A stretch of 64,000 bases of DNA from JAZBPO01 sp963691775 (GCA_963691775.1 OY829369.1:4464001-4528000); one strand, 5' to 3'. Shown: positions 51,528-61,357, counted from the stretch's first letter. Translations and numbers: made by a program. The notes: generated from the sequence alone by a model not told the origin.

Positions 51528-52445
51528 ATGAGCAACAATCCAGATGTGATCCGCAACGTTGTCGAATGCGCGCTCCTTGCCGCTGGCGAACCCGTGTCGA
51601 CGGATCGCCTGCTGATGCTGTTCGACGACGGCGACGGCGTCGATCGTGCGGTGCTCAAGGAGACGATCGCGCGTCTTGAATCCGAGTACGAGGATCGCGG
51701 GCTCGAGCTCAGGGAAGTTGCTTCGGGGTGGCGCATTCAAGTCCGCGAGCAGCTCTCCCCCTGGGTCAGTCGGCTTTGGGAAGCCCGTGCACCGAAGTAC
51801 TCCCGTGCACTGCTGGAGACGCTCGCACTCATTGCCTATCAGCAGCCGGTCACGCGTGGTGATATCGAACAGGTTCGCGGCGTCTCGGTGTCGTCGAACA
51901 TCATCAAGACGCTGCTCGAACGAGACTGGATCCGCATCGTTGGTCACCGGGACGTGCCAGGAAAGCCCGCGCTGTACGGCACGACCAAGGGCTTTCTCGA
52001 CTACTTCAATCTGCGCAGCCTCGACAAATTGCCGCCGCTCGCTGAGCTTCGTGATCTGAACAAGATCAACGAGGAGCTCGGCTTCGACGGGGAGTCGCCT
52101 TCAGCTGCAGGCACGGAAGGTGACCAGGAGACAGTGCCGGAAGTCGTACCGCTGCGCGCCGTGCTCGGTCAGTTCGATGAGGAGGATGGTGCTGAGCCGG
52201 CCGGCGAAGCGCCGTCGGAGCAGGATTCCGTTGACGGCGAGGTCGCCGAGGGCCGTCCCGGGATTCAGGCAGCGACGGAAGTCGCCGACGATGCCGCTGG
52301 CAATGCCGCTGGCAATGCCGCGGGCGATGGTGCTGCGGTTGCCGACGAGGACGCGTCCGACGCGCCGATGTCCAGCCTCGACGAGGGCGATGCCCCAACC
52401 TCCGCTGCTCGAGACGACGAAGAAGGTCGAGGGCGCATCGAGTGA
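51528..52445 (+). CDS. scpB: Segregation and condensation protein B
   Basis: Dimeric winged-helix regulator of the SMC-ScpAB complex. Residues 1-180 are the conserved core (VECALLAAGEPVSTDRLLML, LLETLALIAYQQPVTRGDIE, LYGTTKGFLDYFNLRSLD). Residues 185-305 are a long acidic, low-complexity tail with AAGNAAGNAAGDG repeats. The total of 305 is longer than the usual 180-220. It overlaps rluB by 4 bp. Confidence 0.95.
   Translation: MSNNPDVIRNVVECALLAAGEPVSTDRLLMLFDDGDGVDRAVLKETIARLESEYEDRGLELREVASGWRIQVREQLSPWVSRLWEARAPKYSRALLETLALIAYQQPVTRGDIEQVRGVSVSSNIIKTLLERDWIRIVGHRDVPGKPALYGTTKGFLDYFNLRSLDKLPPLAELRDLNKINEELGFDGESPSAAGTEGDQETVPEVVPLRAVLGQFDEEDGAEPAGEAPSEQDSVDGEVAEGRPGIQAATEVADDAAGNAAGNAAGDGAAVADEDASDAPMSSLDEGDAPTSAARDDEEGRGRIE
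52291..52326 (+). repeat. 12-bp tandem repeat in the scpB tail
   Basis: ATGCCGCTGGCA is present twice in tandem (52291-52302 and 52303-52314), followed by a diverged third copy. It encodes the AAGN repeats of the acidic ScpB tail and keeps the frame. Confidence 0.85.
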
Positions 52446-53266
52446 ACGAGAGTGCGCCCGACACCGAGAAACTGCAGAAGGTGCTTGCGCGCACGGGCCT
52501 GGGTTCGCGCCGCGCGCTCGAGAGCTGGATCCGCGATGGCCGGGTGCGCGTGAATGGGCGCGTCGCAGAGCTCGGTCAGCGCGTTGGCGAAACGGATCGG
52601 ATCGAGGTCGACGGCCGCCCTCTGCCGCGGCGCGAGGAAACGAGCGTTCCGCGCATCCTCATGTACAACAAGCCCCAGGGCGAGATCTGCACGCGCGACG
52701 ATCCTGAGGGACGTCCGACCTGCTTCGATCGGCTGCCGCGGTTGCCGAATGGTCGCTGGATCTCGGTCGGCCGCCTAGATTTCAACACTGCAGGGTTGCT
52801 CCTGTTCACGTCGGACGGTGAGCTTGCGAACAAGCTCATGCATCCCTCAAGCAGTCTCGACCGCGAGTATGCCGTTCGCGTGCACGGCGCAGTGGACGAG
52901 GACACGCTGCAGCGTCTGAAAGAGGGCGTCCTCCTCGAGGACGGGCCCGCGCGGTTCACCGATATCCAGCTTTACGGGGGCGACGGGGCCAACCGCTGGT
53001 ACCACGTCGTGGTCATGGAAGGGCGCAATCGTGAGGTGCGCCGTCTTTGGGAATCACAGGGGCTGGAAGTCTCGCGCCTGAAGCGCGTCCGCTTCGGCCC
53101 GCTCGTGATGCCGTCGACCCTGATTTCCGGCCGCTGGCTGGATCTCCGCGGCGAAGAAATCCAGGCGATCTATCGTCTCGTCGGCCTGAAGGCGCCGCAG
53201 ATTCCCGGGCGCAAGGGCAAGCTCGGAGACTCGAAGCTTTTCGTTCCGTTCCCTGGCCTCAAGTGA
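52442..53266 (+). CDS. rluB: 23S rRNA pseudouridine(2605) synthase RluB
   Basis: Isomerises U2605 of 23S rRNA. The 274 residues have an N-terminal S4 RNA-binding domain (KLQKVLARTGLGSRRALESW ... VNGRVAELGQRV) and the RsuA/RluB catalytic motif with aspartate, GRLDFNTAGLLLFTSDG. EGRNREVRRLWESQGLEVSR is also typical. The C-terminal tail is basic. The GTG at 52442 overlaps scpB. The gene ends 1 bp before the convergent yciK. Confidence 0.95.
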   Translation: MNESAPDTEKLQKVLARTGLGSRRALESWIRDGRVRVNGRVAELGQRVGETDRIEVDGRPLPRREETSVPRILMYNKPQGEICTRDDPEGRPTCFDRLPRLPNGRWISVGRLDFNTAGLLLFTSDGELANKLMHPSSSLDREYAVRVHGAVDEDTLQRLKEGVLLEDGPARFTDIQLYGGDGANRWYHVVVMEGRNREVRRLWESQGLEVSRLKRVRFGPLVMPSTLISGRWLDLRGEEIQAIYRLVGLKAPQIPGRKGKLGDSKLFVPFPGLK

Positions 53267-54037
53267 TCAGGCGATGCCGAGATGGCTGCGTGCGTCGATG
53301 GCCGCCCCGTTGATCTCGCTCTTCTCGGCGCTCCCCGCCAGCCACAGATAGAGCGGCATCAGATCCTCGGGGGTCGGCAGGAGAGACGGATCCTCGCCCG
53401 GTACGGCGGCGGCGCGCATGGCTGTGCGGGTGCCGCCCGGATTGATCGTTGCGAAGGCGGTCTTGGCAAGGCGTTCGTTCTCGTCGGCGAAGACCTGCAT
53501 GAGCGCTTCCGTCGCGGCCTTGGAGACGGCGTAGGCGCCCCAGTATGCGCGTGGCCGCAGGCCCGCTCCGGATGAAGTGAACAGGACCCGTGGTGAGGCG
53601 CCGTGCTCCAGCCAGGGCAGGAATGCCTGCGTGAGCATGAACGCCGAGTCGACGTTGGCGGCCATGACCTTGCGCCAGGTCTCAGCGTCGTAGCGATCGA
53701 GCGGTACGCGGTCGCCGAGCAGACTCGCGTTGTGAAGCACGACGTCGACGCGTCCGAAAGCTTCACCCACGGCATCCGCCAGCTGGCGGCAGTCGTTCAT
53801 CGTGACGCCGACGAGGTCTACACCCTGGATCACCGGTTCTGGGTGGCCGGCTGCGACGATCTCGTCGTAGAGCGATTCGAGGCGGGCAACCGTTCGTGAC
53901 ACGGCGACAATGGTCGCGCCGTGTGCCGCAAAGGTCTTTGCGGCAGCCCGTCCGATCCCTTCACTCGCACCGGTAATGAACACTACGCGATCGGCGAGCA
54001 GGCCCGCAGGAGCCTGCCATTCGGGCGAGAAGGTCAT
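53267..54037 (-). CDS. yciK: YciK-type short-chain dehydrogenase/reductase
   Basis: 256 residues, classical SDR fold: NAD(P) motif TGASEGIGRAAAKTFAAHG, LHNASLLGDR, catalytic YxxxK in YWGAYAVSKAATEALM, and FATINPGGTRTAMR. The sequence resembles E. coli YciK, whose substrate is unknown. Its ATG overlaps the ubiG stop as ATGA, so it is the last gene of the deaminase-ubiG-yciK operon. Confidence 0.92.
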   Translation of the reverse strand: MTFSPEWQAPAGLLADRVVFITGASEGIGRAAAKTFAAHGATIVAVSRTVARLESLYDEIVAAGHPEPVIQGVDLVGVTMNDCRQLADAVGEAFGRVDVVLHNASLLGDRVPLDRYDAETWRKVMAANVDSAFMLTQAFLPWLEHGASPRVLFTSSGAGLRPRAYWGAYAVSKAATEALMQVFADENERLAKTAFATINPGGTRTAMRAAAVPGEDPSLLPTPEDLMPLYLWLAGSAEKSEINGAAIDARSHLGIA

Positions 54038-54747
54038 GCCGGCTTCCGAGCGTGGAGCAGGTAGTTCACGTCCACGTCACGGTCGATGCGACTTTCGCGG
54101 GAAAGCGGGTTGTAGCTGATGCCTGCTATCTCGACGACCGACAGGCCTGCGTCCCGCACCAGGCGCGCGAGTTCAGACGGTTTGATGAAGCGCGCGTAGT
54201 CATGGGTCCCCTTGGGCAGCAGGCCGAGCATGTACTCGGCGCCGACCACGGCAAGGGCCCACGCTTTCGGATTGCGGTTGAGCGTCGCAAAGAAGAGGTC
54301 GGCGCCGGGCTTCGCCAGGGCTGCGCAGGCGTTCACCACCGAACCCGGGTCCGGAACATGCTCGAGCATCTCCAGGCAGGTGACTGCATCGAAGGTTTCG
54401 GGCGCCTCGGCCGCAAGCGCTTCGGCGGGCTGCTGACGATAGTCGACGGTAATGCCGGCCTCGAGGGCGTGGAGCCGCGCGACGGTAAGTGGCGCTTTCC
54501 CCGCGTCCAGGCCGACGACCTCTGCGCCGGCGCGAGCCATGCCTTCGGACAGCAGGCCACCGCCGCAGCCGACGTCCACCACGTGGGCGCCAGCGAGGGG
54601 GTGTCGTTCCGCGATCCAGCCGAGACGAGCGGGATTGATGTCGTGGAGCGGCCTGAAGTCGCCTTCCGCGTCCCACCAGCGATGGGCCATGGCCTCGAAC
54701 TTCTCAACCTCCGCGGGATCGATGTTTTCGCGGACTGCATCGTTCAT
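54034..54747 (-). CDS. ubiG: Ubiquinone biosynthesis O-methyltransferase
   Basis: SAM-dependent O-methylation, two steps of ubiquinone synthesis. The 237 residues contain EVEKFEAMAHRWWDAEGDFRP at the N-terminus, the SAM motif VVDVGCGGGLLSEGMARAGA, LEMLEHVPDPGSVV and GTHDYARFIKPSELARLV. Presence of ubiG implies ubiquinone-based respiration. It sits between the deaminase-family gene and yciK. Confidence 0.97.
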   Translation of the reverse strand: MNDAVRENIDPAEVEKFEAMAHRWWDAEGDFRPLHDINPARLGWIAERHPLAGAHVVDVGCGGGLLSEGMARAGAEVVGLDAGKAPLTVARLHALEAGITVDYRQQPAEALAAEAPETFDAVTCLEMLEHVPDPGSVVNACAALAKPGADLFFATLNRNPKAWALAVVGAEYMLGLLPKGTHDYARFIKPSELARLVRDAGLSVVEIAGISYNPLSRESRIDRDVDVNYLLHARKPA

Positions 54748-54770
54748 GTTCCGAGCGTTCTCCCTTGGTC

Positions 54771-56108
54771 TCAGGCGGCGAGCATGCGATCGCGCCAGCG
54801 CAGAGCGCGCTCGCGGACCTCGCCAACGTCCATGCGCGTGTGAAGGCCGTTGTCGAGCAGCGCCTCACCCGCGACCCAGACATTCGTCACGGTCGCCTCG
54901 GTGCCCGTGTAGACGATCTGGGATACCGGGTTGAACACCGGTGTGCAGGCCGGACTGGTCATGTCGAGTGCGATGAGGTCTGCCTGTTTGCCCGGTTCTA
55001 TGGAGCCGATGACGTCGCCCATGCCCAGTGCTTCGGCGCCGCCGAGGGTGGCCATACGCAGCACTTCGAGGGCTGGCAGAGCCGTGGCATCAGCCGCCGC
55101 GACCTTGCCTACGAGGGCCGCTACATGCAGTTCGCGGAACATCGAGAGCGCATTGTTGCTGGCGGCTCCGTCGGTGCCGATGCCGATGCGAACGCCCGCC
55201 GCGCGCAGCTCTGCCACCGGGCAGATGCCGCTCGCGAGCTTGAGATTCGATTGCGGGCAGTGGATGACCGAAACGTCATGCTCCGCCAGGCGTTCAGCAT
55301 CGCCTGCCTCGAGCTGCGTCATGTGCACCGTCTGCAGGCGCGGCGTGAACAATCCTGCGCGGCGGATGGCGTCGATCGGCCGTTCGCCATGCTCGCGACG
55401 ACCTTCGGCGATTTCCGCAGCTGTTTCGTGCAGATGAATCTGTACGGGCACGTCGATCTGTTCGGCGAGGACGGCGATGCGTTCGAGGTGCTCGGGCTCG
55501 AGCGTATAGGTCGAGTGCGGCCCGAATCCGATCGTGATGCGCGGGTCTGCCCGGAACTCGTCGACGAGCTCGGTCGCCTTATGCAGACCGCTTTCAACGC
55601 TGTCCGCCCACGCTGTCGGGAACTTGATCAGGGGCGCAAGCAGTTGTGCGCGCATTCCGCAGCGGCGCGCGGCTGCCGCTCCTGCTTCCGGGAAGAAATA
55701 CATATCGGAGTAGGTGGTGACGCCGCCCGCGATCATCTCGGCGATCGCGAGTTCGCTGCCCTCGGCCACGAAGCGGGCGTCGACCCAACGCGCCTCGAGC
55801 GGCCAGATGCGTTCCTGCAGCCAGGACTCAAGCGCCATGTCATCTGCAAATCCCCGCATGAGCGTCATTGCTGCGTGTCCATGGCCATTGACCAGCCCAG
55901 GGAGCAGCGCCTGCTCGCCGAGTTGATGGCAGGGCAGCTCGGGCCAGGTCTGCGCCAGCGCGCTCTGCGGAACGACAGCCGCGATGCGATCGCGTTCCAG
56001 CAGGACGGCATGATCCGTCAGGACGGCCTCCGAGGCGTCGTCCTGCATCGTGATGATCCAGCGCGCGGCCAGTGCTCGGTCTGGGTTCGGGATCGGTATA
56101 TCCGACAT
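54771..56108 (-). CDS. Amidohydrolase, MTA/SAH deaminase type (TRZ/ATZ family)
   Basis: 445 residues, metal-dependent amidohydrolase. Metal ligands: LVNGHGHAAMTLMRGF (H-x-H), VQIHLHETAAE (His), VIHCPQSNLKLASG (His) and IGTDGAASNNALSM (Asp). It resembles MtaD, which deaminates 5'-methylthioadenosine or S-adenosylhomocysteine; in Pseudomonas the orthologous gene lies upstream of ubiG. It starts the operon with ubiG and yciK and is divergent from gyrA. Substrate is inferred, not shown. Confidence 0.92.
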   Translation of the reverse strand: MSDIPIPNPDRALAARWIITMQDDASEAVLTDHAVLLERDRIAAVVPQSALAQTWPELPCHQLGEQALLPGLVNGHGHAAMTLMRGFADDMALESWLQERIWPLEARWVDARFVAEGSELAIAEMIAGGVTTYSDMYFFPEAGAAAARRCGMRAQLLAPLIKFPTAWADSVESGLHKATELVDEFRADPRITIGFGPHSTYTLEPEHLERIAVLAEQIDVPVQIHLHETAAEIAEGRREHGERPIDAIRRAGLFTPRLQTVHMTQLEAGDAERLAEHDVSVIHCPQSNLKLASGICPVAELRAAGVRIGIGTDGAASNNALSMFRELHVAALVGKVAAADATALPALEVLRMATLGGAEALGMGDVIGSIEPGKQADLIALDMTSPACTPVFNPVSQIVYTGTEATVTNVWVAGEALLDNGLHTRMDVGEVRERALRWRDRMLAA

Positions 56109-56440
56109 CTTTCGGGGGTCTCAACGGGGGTGGGCGAGCATAGCAGAACGCGCCATCGGGGCACCCCGCGACCGTGCCGCAAGTGCCCATTCGTGGTAGC
56201 ATTTCGCGTCTGCCGAGCGTTCTTGAAGCGGATCGTGAAGGCACCCGTAGCACACCCGCTTCGGGGGCATTCGCGAAACGCACTCGTACGCGCGCCTCCG
56301 CGAACAGGAGGGCGCTGAAGCGGCTCTTGATGAAGGCCTTCAGGGCGTCCGCAATCGGCGTCCCGGGGCTTCTTCGGGCGCGTGGATACGCGTCGCAAGG
56401 TCCGTCCGGCGGCGTTTCATGAATCGTTACAGGGCAAGTG
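56109..56440. other. Divergent promoter region of the deaminase gene and gyrA
   Basis: 332 bp with no supportable gene. An extended -10 candidate for gyrA, TGGTAGCAT, is at 56194-56202, without a convincing -35. It would give a leader of over 200 nt. No further element is recognised. Confidence 0.45.
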
Positions 56441-59113
56441 ATGTCTGAGATCGGCCGCGAAATCCTCCCCGTCAATATCGAAGATGAGTTGCGTCAGTCA
56501 TATCTCGACTACGCGATGAGCGTCATCGTTGGTCGCGCGCTCCCGGACGTGCGCGACGGGCTCAAGCCGGTGCATCGGCGCGTACTGTTCGCCATGAGCG
56601 AACTCAACAACACCTGGAATCGCGGCTACATGAAGTCGGCCCGCGTGGTCGGAGAGGTGATCGGTAAGTATCACCCACACGGCGACTCGGCGGTGTACGA
56701 CACGATTGTCCGCATGGCCCAGGACTTCTCCATGCGCTACCTGCTGGTGGACGGTCAGGGCAACTTCGGTTCTGTCGACGGCGATCCGCCTGCAGCCATG
56801 CGATACACCGAGGTGCGTATGGCGAAGCTCGCCGACTCGCTCCTCGCCGATCTCGACAAGGAAACGGTCGACTTCGTTCCGAACTACGACGACACGCTGC
56901 ACATGCCGGAGGTGTTGCCGACGCGCATCCCGAACCTGCTCGTGAACGGGTCGTCGGGCATTGCCGTGGGCATGGCGACAAACATCCCACCTCACAATCT
57001 CGGCGAGGTCGTGCGTGCGTGCATCGCCCTTATCGACGACGACGAGAAGACGATCGACGATCTGATGGAAATCGTCACGGGCCCGGACTTTCCGACGGGC
57101 GCAATCATCAACGGCCGCGCCGGGATCGTGCAGGCCTATCGAACGGGGCGTGGGCGAATCTACGTCCGCGCCAAGGCCGACGTCATCGAGGATGAGAAGA
57201 GCGGTCGGGACACGATCGTCATTCACGAAATCCCGTACATGCTCAACAAGGCGAGACTGATCGAGAAGATCGCTGAGCTTGTGAAGGACAAGCGTATAGA
57301 AGGTATCTCCGAGCTCCGCGACGAGTCCGACAAGGACGGCATGCGCATCGTCATCGAACTGCGCAGGGGCGAATCCGGTGAGGTCGTGCTCAACAACCTC
57401 TATGCCCAGACGCAACTGCAGACCGTTTTCGGCATAAATTGCGTGGCGCTCGTCGATGGGCAGCCCAAGGTCCTAAATCTGAAGGAAATGCTCGAGGCGT
57501 TCGTGCGTCACCGCCGCGAGGTGGTAACGCGCAGAACCGTTTACCTGCTGCGCAAGGCCCGCGAACGCGGCCACATCCTTGAAGGGCAGGCCGTTGCGCT
57601 GACGAACATCGATCCGGTGATCGAACTCATCAAGGCTTCGCCATCGCCCTCGGAGGCCCGGGAAGCACTGTGCGCCAAGGGCTGGGAAGCCGGCGTGGTG
57701 GAAGAGCTTGTCTCTCGCGCCGGCGCTGAGTCGTGCCGGCCGGACGGGCTTGATGATCGCTACGGCATTCGCGATGCCGATGACGGCACGCGGCGGTACT
57801 GGCTGTCTCCGGAGCAGGCGCAGGCCATCCTCGAGATGCGCCTGAACCGCCTGACCTCCATGGAGCAGGACAAGCTGGTCGAGGACTACACCAAGCTCCT
57901 TGACGAGATCGCGAGCTATCTGGAGATCCTCGGGGATCCAGCGCGGCTCATGGCACTGATCCGCGAGGAGCTTGAAGAAGTACTCGATGAGTACGCCGAC
58001 GAACGCCGCACGGAAATCATCGCGAGCCAGGAGGACCTCAGTTACGAGGACCTCATCGCGGAAGAGGACATGGTGGTCACGGTCTCGAACCGGGGTTACG
58101 CGAAATCGCAGCCGCTCACGACCTATCAGGCGCAGCGTCGGGGCGGGCGCGGCAAGGCCGCGACCACGGTGAACGACGAGGATTTCGTCGAGCATCTGCT
58201 CGTGGCGAGCAGCCACGACACGATCCTGTGCTTCACGAACTTCGGCAAGGTGTACTGGCTGAAGACGTACATGTTCCCGCAGGGCAGCCGGACGTCGCGC
58301 GGACGGCCGGTGGTGAATCTGCTGCCGCTCTCTGAGGGCGAGCGGATCTCGACGCTGCTGCCCGTCCGCCCAGACGAAGACGAGGGCTTCATCTTCATGG
58401 CGACCGCGAACGGCACCGTGAAGAAAACGCCGATCGAGCAGTTCTCGCGCCAGCGCTCCGTGGGCCTGATCGCCATCGATCTGGAAGACGACAACGAGCT
58501 CGTCCGCGTCGATTACACCGACGGTACGCGCGACGTGATGCTCATTGCATCTTCGGGTAAGGCAGTGCGTTTCAAGGAGTCGGACGTGCGCGCCATGGGC
58601 CGCACCGCCCGTGGGGTCCGCGGCATTCGCCTGTCCGCGGGGCAGCGCGTCGTCGCTTGCATTATCCCCGACGAGGGTACGGAGATTCTCACGGCAAGTG
58701 AGCACGGCTACGGCAAGCGTTCCGCGGTGGCAGACTTCCCACTGCGCGGTCGCGGCGCCCAGGGCGTGATCGCCATGCAGACCTCAGAGCGCAACGGCGG
58801 CCTCGTCGGGGCGGTGCAGGTGTTGCCGACCGACGAAATCATGCTGATTTCCAATCAGGGCACCCTCGTACGCACGCGTGTTGAAGAAGTGCCTGTGCTC
58901 GGCCGCAACACCCAGGGCGTTCGCCTCATCAATCTTCGATCCGGCGAGGATCTTGTCGGCGTAGAACGGATCGAGGAGAACGACGCGGACGAAACCGACG
59001 CAGAAGGCGATGAGCGTCCCGAAGCGCCGCCGCACGCGCACGCTGCGGACGGCGCAGCTGCCGCAGGCGATGAAGCGCCGGCGGCGGACCCCGAGACGGA
59101 CGAGGAAGACTGA
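56441..59113 (+). CDS. gyrA: DNA gyrase subunit A
   Basis: Breakage-reunion subunit of gyrase, introducing negative supercoils with GyrB. The 890 residues contain SYLDYAMSVIVGRALPDVRDG, the quinolone-resistance region YHPHGDSAVYDTIVRMAQ with Ser83 and Asp87 (wild-type, drug-sensitive residues in E. coli numbering), catalytic Tyr122 (AAMRYTEVRM) and the GyrA-box QRRGGRG in the C-terminal beta-pinwheel domain. The tail is acidic. The ATG at 56441, with AGGG upstream, puts these residues at the E. coli positions; the adjoining GTG at 56438 is less likely. Confidence 0.98.
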   Translation: MSEIGREILPVNIEDELRQSYLDYAMSVIVGRALPDVRDGLKPVHRRVLFAMSELNNTWNRGYMKSARVVGEVIGKYHPHGDSAVYDTIVRMAQDFSMRYLLVDGQGNFGSVDGDPPAAMRYTEVRMAKLADSLLADLDKETVDFVPNYDDTLHMPEVLPTRIPNLLVNGSSGIAVGMATNIPPHNLGEVVRACIALIDDDEKTIDDLMEIVTGPDFPTGAIINGRAGIVQAYRTGRGRIYVRAKADVIEDEKSGRDTIVIHEIPYMLNKARLIEKIAELVKDKRIEGISELRDESDKDGMRIVIELRRGESGEVVLNNLYAQTQLQTVFGINCVALVDGQPKVLNLKEMLEAFVRHRREVVTRRTVYLLRKARERGHILEGQAVALTNIDPVIELIKASPSPSEAREALCAKGWEAGVVEELVSRAGAESCRPDGLDDRYGIRDADDGTRRYWLSPEQAQAILEMRLNRLTSMEQDKLVEDYTKLLDEIASYLEILGDPARLMALIREELEEVLDEYADERRTEIIASQEDLSYEDLIAEEDMVVTVSNRGYAKSQPLTTYQAQRRGGRGKAATTVNDEDFVEHLLVASSHDTILCFTNFGKVYWLKTYMFPQGSRTSRGRPVVNLLPLSEGERISTLLPVRPDEDEGFIFMATANGTVKKTPIEQFSRQRSVGLIAIDLEDDNELVRVDYTDGTRDVMLIASSGKAVRFKESDVRAMGRTARGVRGIRLSAGQRVVACIIPDEGTEILTASEHGYGKRSAVADFPLRGRGAQGVIAMQTSERNGGLVGAVQVLPTDEIMLISNQGTLVRTRVEEVPVLGRNTQGVRLINLRSGEDLVGVERIEENDADETDAEGDERPEAPPHAHAADGAAAAGDEAPAADPETDEED

Positions 59114-59137
59114 GCCGAATCGCCAGGAAGCCAGGAC

Positions 59138-60223
59138 ATGACCCGAGTTCACAACTTCTCCGCCGGGCCGGCGGCGCTGCCTGAGGCCGTGCTCGAGCGG
59201 GCTCGCGCTGAAATGCTCGACTACCAGGGCAGGGGGCTCTCCGTGATGGAAATGAGCCACCGCAGCAAGGAGTTTGTAGGTATTGCGGAGCGTGCAGAGC
59301 AGTCGCTGCGCCGCCTCTTGGACATCTCGCAAGAGTATGCGGTGTTGTTCCTGCAGGGTGGGGCGACAGCTCAGTTCTCCGCTGTGCCGCTTAATCTGAC
59401 GGCGTCGTCGGACGATGTCGCGGCCTACGTGAACACGGGCAGCTGGTCGAAGAAGGCCATTTCGGAAGCCAGACGCTACGCGCAGGTCGCGGTAGCCGCC
59501 TCCAGCGAGGGTTCGAATTTCTCGCACGTACCGTTGGAGAGCGAATGGAACGTGCCGGCGAAAGCGCGCTATGTGCATATCTGCCCGAATGAAACGATCG
59601 GAGGGGTGGAATTCCCGTTCAGTCCCGACACGGGCGACATTCCGCTGGTTGCCGACTTCTCTTCAACGATCTTGTCTCGCCCGATCGATGTTTCCGCCTA
59701 CAGCGTGATCTACGCCGGCGCGCAGAAGAACATCGGTCCGGCAGGCGTTACCGTGGTGATTGCCCGCCGTGATCTGCTGGGCAGGGCGCGTCCCGAAACG
59801 CCGGCGTTGCTCGACTGGCAGGCCTACGCCGATGCCGACTCCATGTACAACACGCCTCCGACCTTTGCGTGGTACCTCTCCGGCCTCGTGTTCGAATGGC
59901 TAGAAGACCTTGGCGGCCTCGAGGCAATGGCCGAAATCAATCGACGCAAGGCGGAAACGCTCTACGGTGCGATCGACAACTCCAATTTCTATGGCTCGCC
60001 GGTGCAGGCGGACTGTCGAAGCTGGATGAACGTGCCGTTCACGTTGGCCGACCCCGCGCTCGACACAACCTTCGTGCAGGAAGCCAACGCAGCGGGCTTG
60101 CTGAACCTGAAGGGCCATCGCAGCGTGGGTGGCATGCGCGCGAGCATTTATAACGCGGTTGGTCAGGCCTCAGTCGATGCGCTCGTCGCCTTCATGGCTG
60201 ACTTCGAAGCGCGGCACGGCTAA
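59138..60223 (+). CDS. serC: Phosphoserine aminotransferase
   Basis: PLP-dependent transamination of 3-phosphohydroxypyruvate (serine synthesis) and of the matching pyridoxine precursor. The 361 residues include HNFSAGPAALPEAVLERA, LFLQGGATAQFSAVPLNL, VYAGAQKNIGPAGVT-type PLP lysine region (IYAGAQKNIGPAGV) and GLLNLKGHRSVGGMRASIYN. It starts 24 bp after gyrA and opens the serC-pheA-hisC-tyrA-cmk cluster. Confidence 0.98.
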   Translation: MTRVHNFSAGPAALPEAVLERARAEMLDYQGRGLSVMEMSHRSKEFVGIAERAEQSLRRLLDISQEYAVLFLQGGATAQFSAVPLNLTASSDDVAAYVNTGSWSKKAISEARRYAQVAVAASSEGSNFSHVPLESEWNVPAKARYVHICPNETIGGVEFPFSPDTGDIPLVADFSSTILSRPIDVSAYSVIYAGAQKNIGPAGVTVVIARRDLLGRARPETPALLDWQAYADADSMYNTPPTFAWYLSGLVFEWLEDLGGLEAMAEINRRKAETLYGAIDNSNFYGSPVQADCRSWMNVPFTLADPALDTTFVQEANAAGLLNLKGHRSVGGMRASIYNAVGQASVDALVAFMADFEARHG

Positions 60224-60227
60224 AGCG

Positions 60228-61343
60228 ATGAGCGGGCCGGTCGACAAGGACACGACGGAAACGCAGCTCGGCGCACTCCGTGATCGCATCGACGGGATCG
60301 ATCAGGAGCTCCAGCGCCTGTTGAATGCCCGCGCGGCGGCGGCGCAGGAAGTGGCGCACGTGAAGATGCGTGCGGATCCGGAAGCAGAGCCCGTGTTCTA
60401 CCGCCCAGAGCGCGAGGCGCAGGTGCTGGCGCGGGTGAAGGCCCGGAATACGGGCCCGATGGGCGACGAGGACGTCGCGCGGCTCTTCCGCGAGATCATG
60501 TCCTGCTGCCTTGCGCTCGAGCAGCCGCTGACCGTCGCCTACCTCGGACCCGAGGGGACCTTCACGGAAGCGGCGGCGATCAAGCACTTCGGTCACTTCG
60601 CGCGGGCCTGCCACATGGCTTCGATTGCAGAAGTGTTTCGCGAGGTCGAATCGGGCGCCGCGCACTACGGCGTCGTGCCGGTGGAAAACTCGACGGAGGG
60701 CGTGGTGAACCACACGCTCGATTCGTTCATGGGTTCGCCGCTGAAGATTGCGGGTGAAGTCGAGCTGCGCATTCATCATCACCTGCTCGTGGCACCCGGT
60801 GTTCCGCGCGAGCAGGTCACGCGAATCCTCTCGCATCAGCAGTCGCTTGCGCAGTGCCGCGCCTGGCTGGATGCGCACTGGCCGACGGTGGAGCGCATAC
60901 CGGTAGCGAGCAACGCCGAAGCGGCTGCGCTGGCTCAGAAGACGCCGGGGATCGCCGCGATTGCAGGCGTGATGGCCGGGGAGCGCTACGGCCTCGCCAC
61001 GCTGGCAGAAAATATCGAGGACAATCCGGACAACACCACACGATTTCTTGTCATCGGACGTCAGTGGGTCGCGCCGAGTGGGCGGGACAAAACAACCCTG
61101 CTCGTGTCGACCAGGAATCGACCCGGAGCGCTGTATGAATTGCTTGAACCGTTTCACCGCAATGGCATCAGCCTGACGCGGCTCGAGACGCGGCCCTCAC
61201 GGCAAGGCAACTGGTCTTACGTGTTCTTCATCGACTGCGAGGGCCATCAGGAAGACCCGACGGTGCAGAAGGTCGTCGGCGAGCTCGAGGAGATCGCCAT
61301 CGAGGTGACCTCGCTCGGATCCTATCCGCGGGCGGTGCTCTGA
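60228..61343 (+). CDS. pheA: Bifunctional chorismate mutase/prephenate dehydratase
   Basis: Phenylalanine synthesis: chorismate to prephenate to phenylpyruvate. The 371 residues have an AroQ chorismate mutase domain (about 12-100, LRDRIDGIDQELQRLLNARA), a prephenate dehydratase domain (AYLGPEGTFTEAAA, VPVENSTEGVVNHTLD and the catalytic TRF in DNTTRFLVIG) and a C-terminal ACT domain for phenylalanine feedback (RPGALYELLEPFHRNGIS, LETRPSR). The ATG at 60228 is 4 nt after the serC stop. Confidence 0.97.
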   Translation: MSGPVDKDTTETQLGALRDRIDGIDQELQRLLNARAAAAQEVAHVKMRADPEAEPVFYRPEREAQVLARVKARNTGPMGDEDVARLFREIMSCCLALEQPLTVAYLGPEGTFTEAAAIKHFGHFARACHMASIAEVFREVESGAAHYGVVPVENSTEGVVNHTLDSFMGSPLKIAGEVELRIHHHLLVAPGVPREQVTRILSHQQSLAQCRAWLDAHWPTVERIPVASNAEAAALAQKTPGIAAIAGVMAGERYGLATLAENIEDNPDNTTRFLVIGRQWVAPSGRDKTTLLVSTRNRPGALYELLEPFHRNGISLTRLETRPSRQGNWSYVFFIDCEGHQEDPTVQKVVGELEEIAIEVTSLGSYPRAVL

Positions 61344-61357
61344 CAGGAGCTTCACAG

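Noticed and set aside
57473..58705. A 410-residue minus-strand frame antisense to gyrA
   Set aside because: Complement of conserved gyrA sequence with no similarity of its own.
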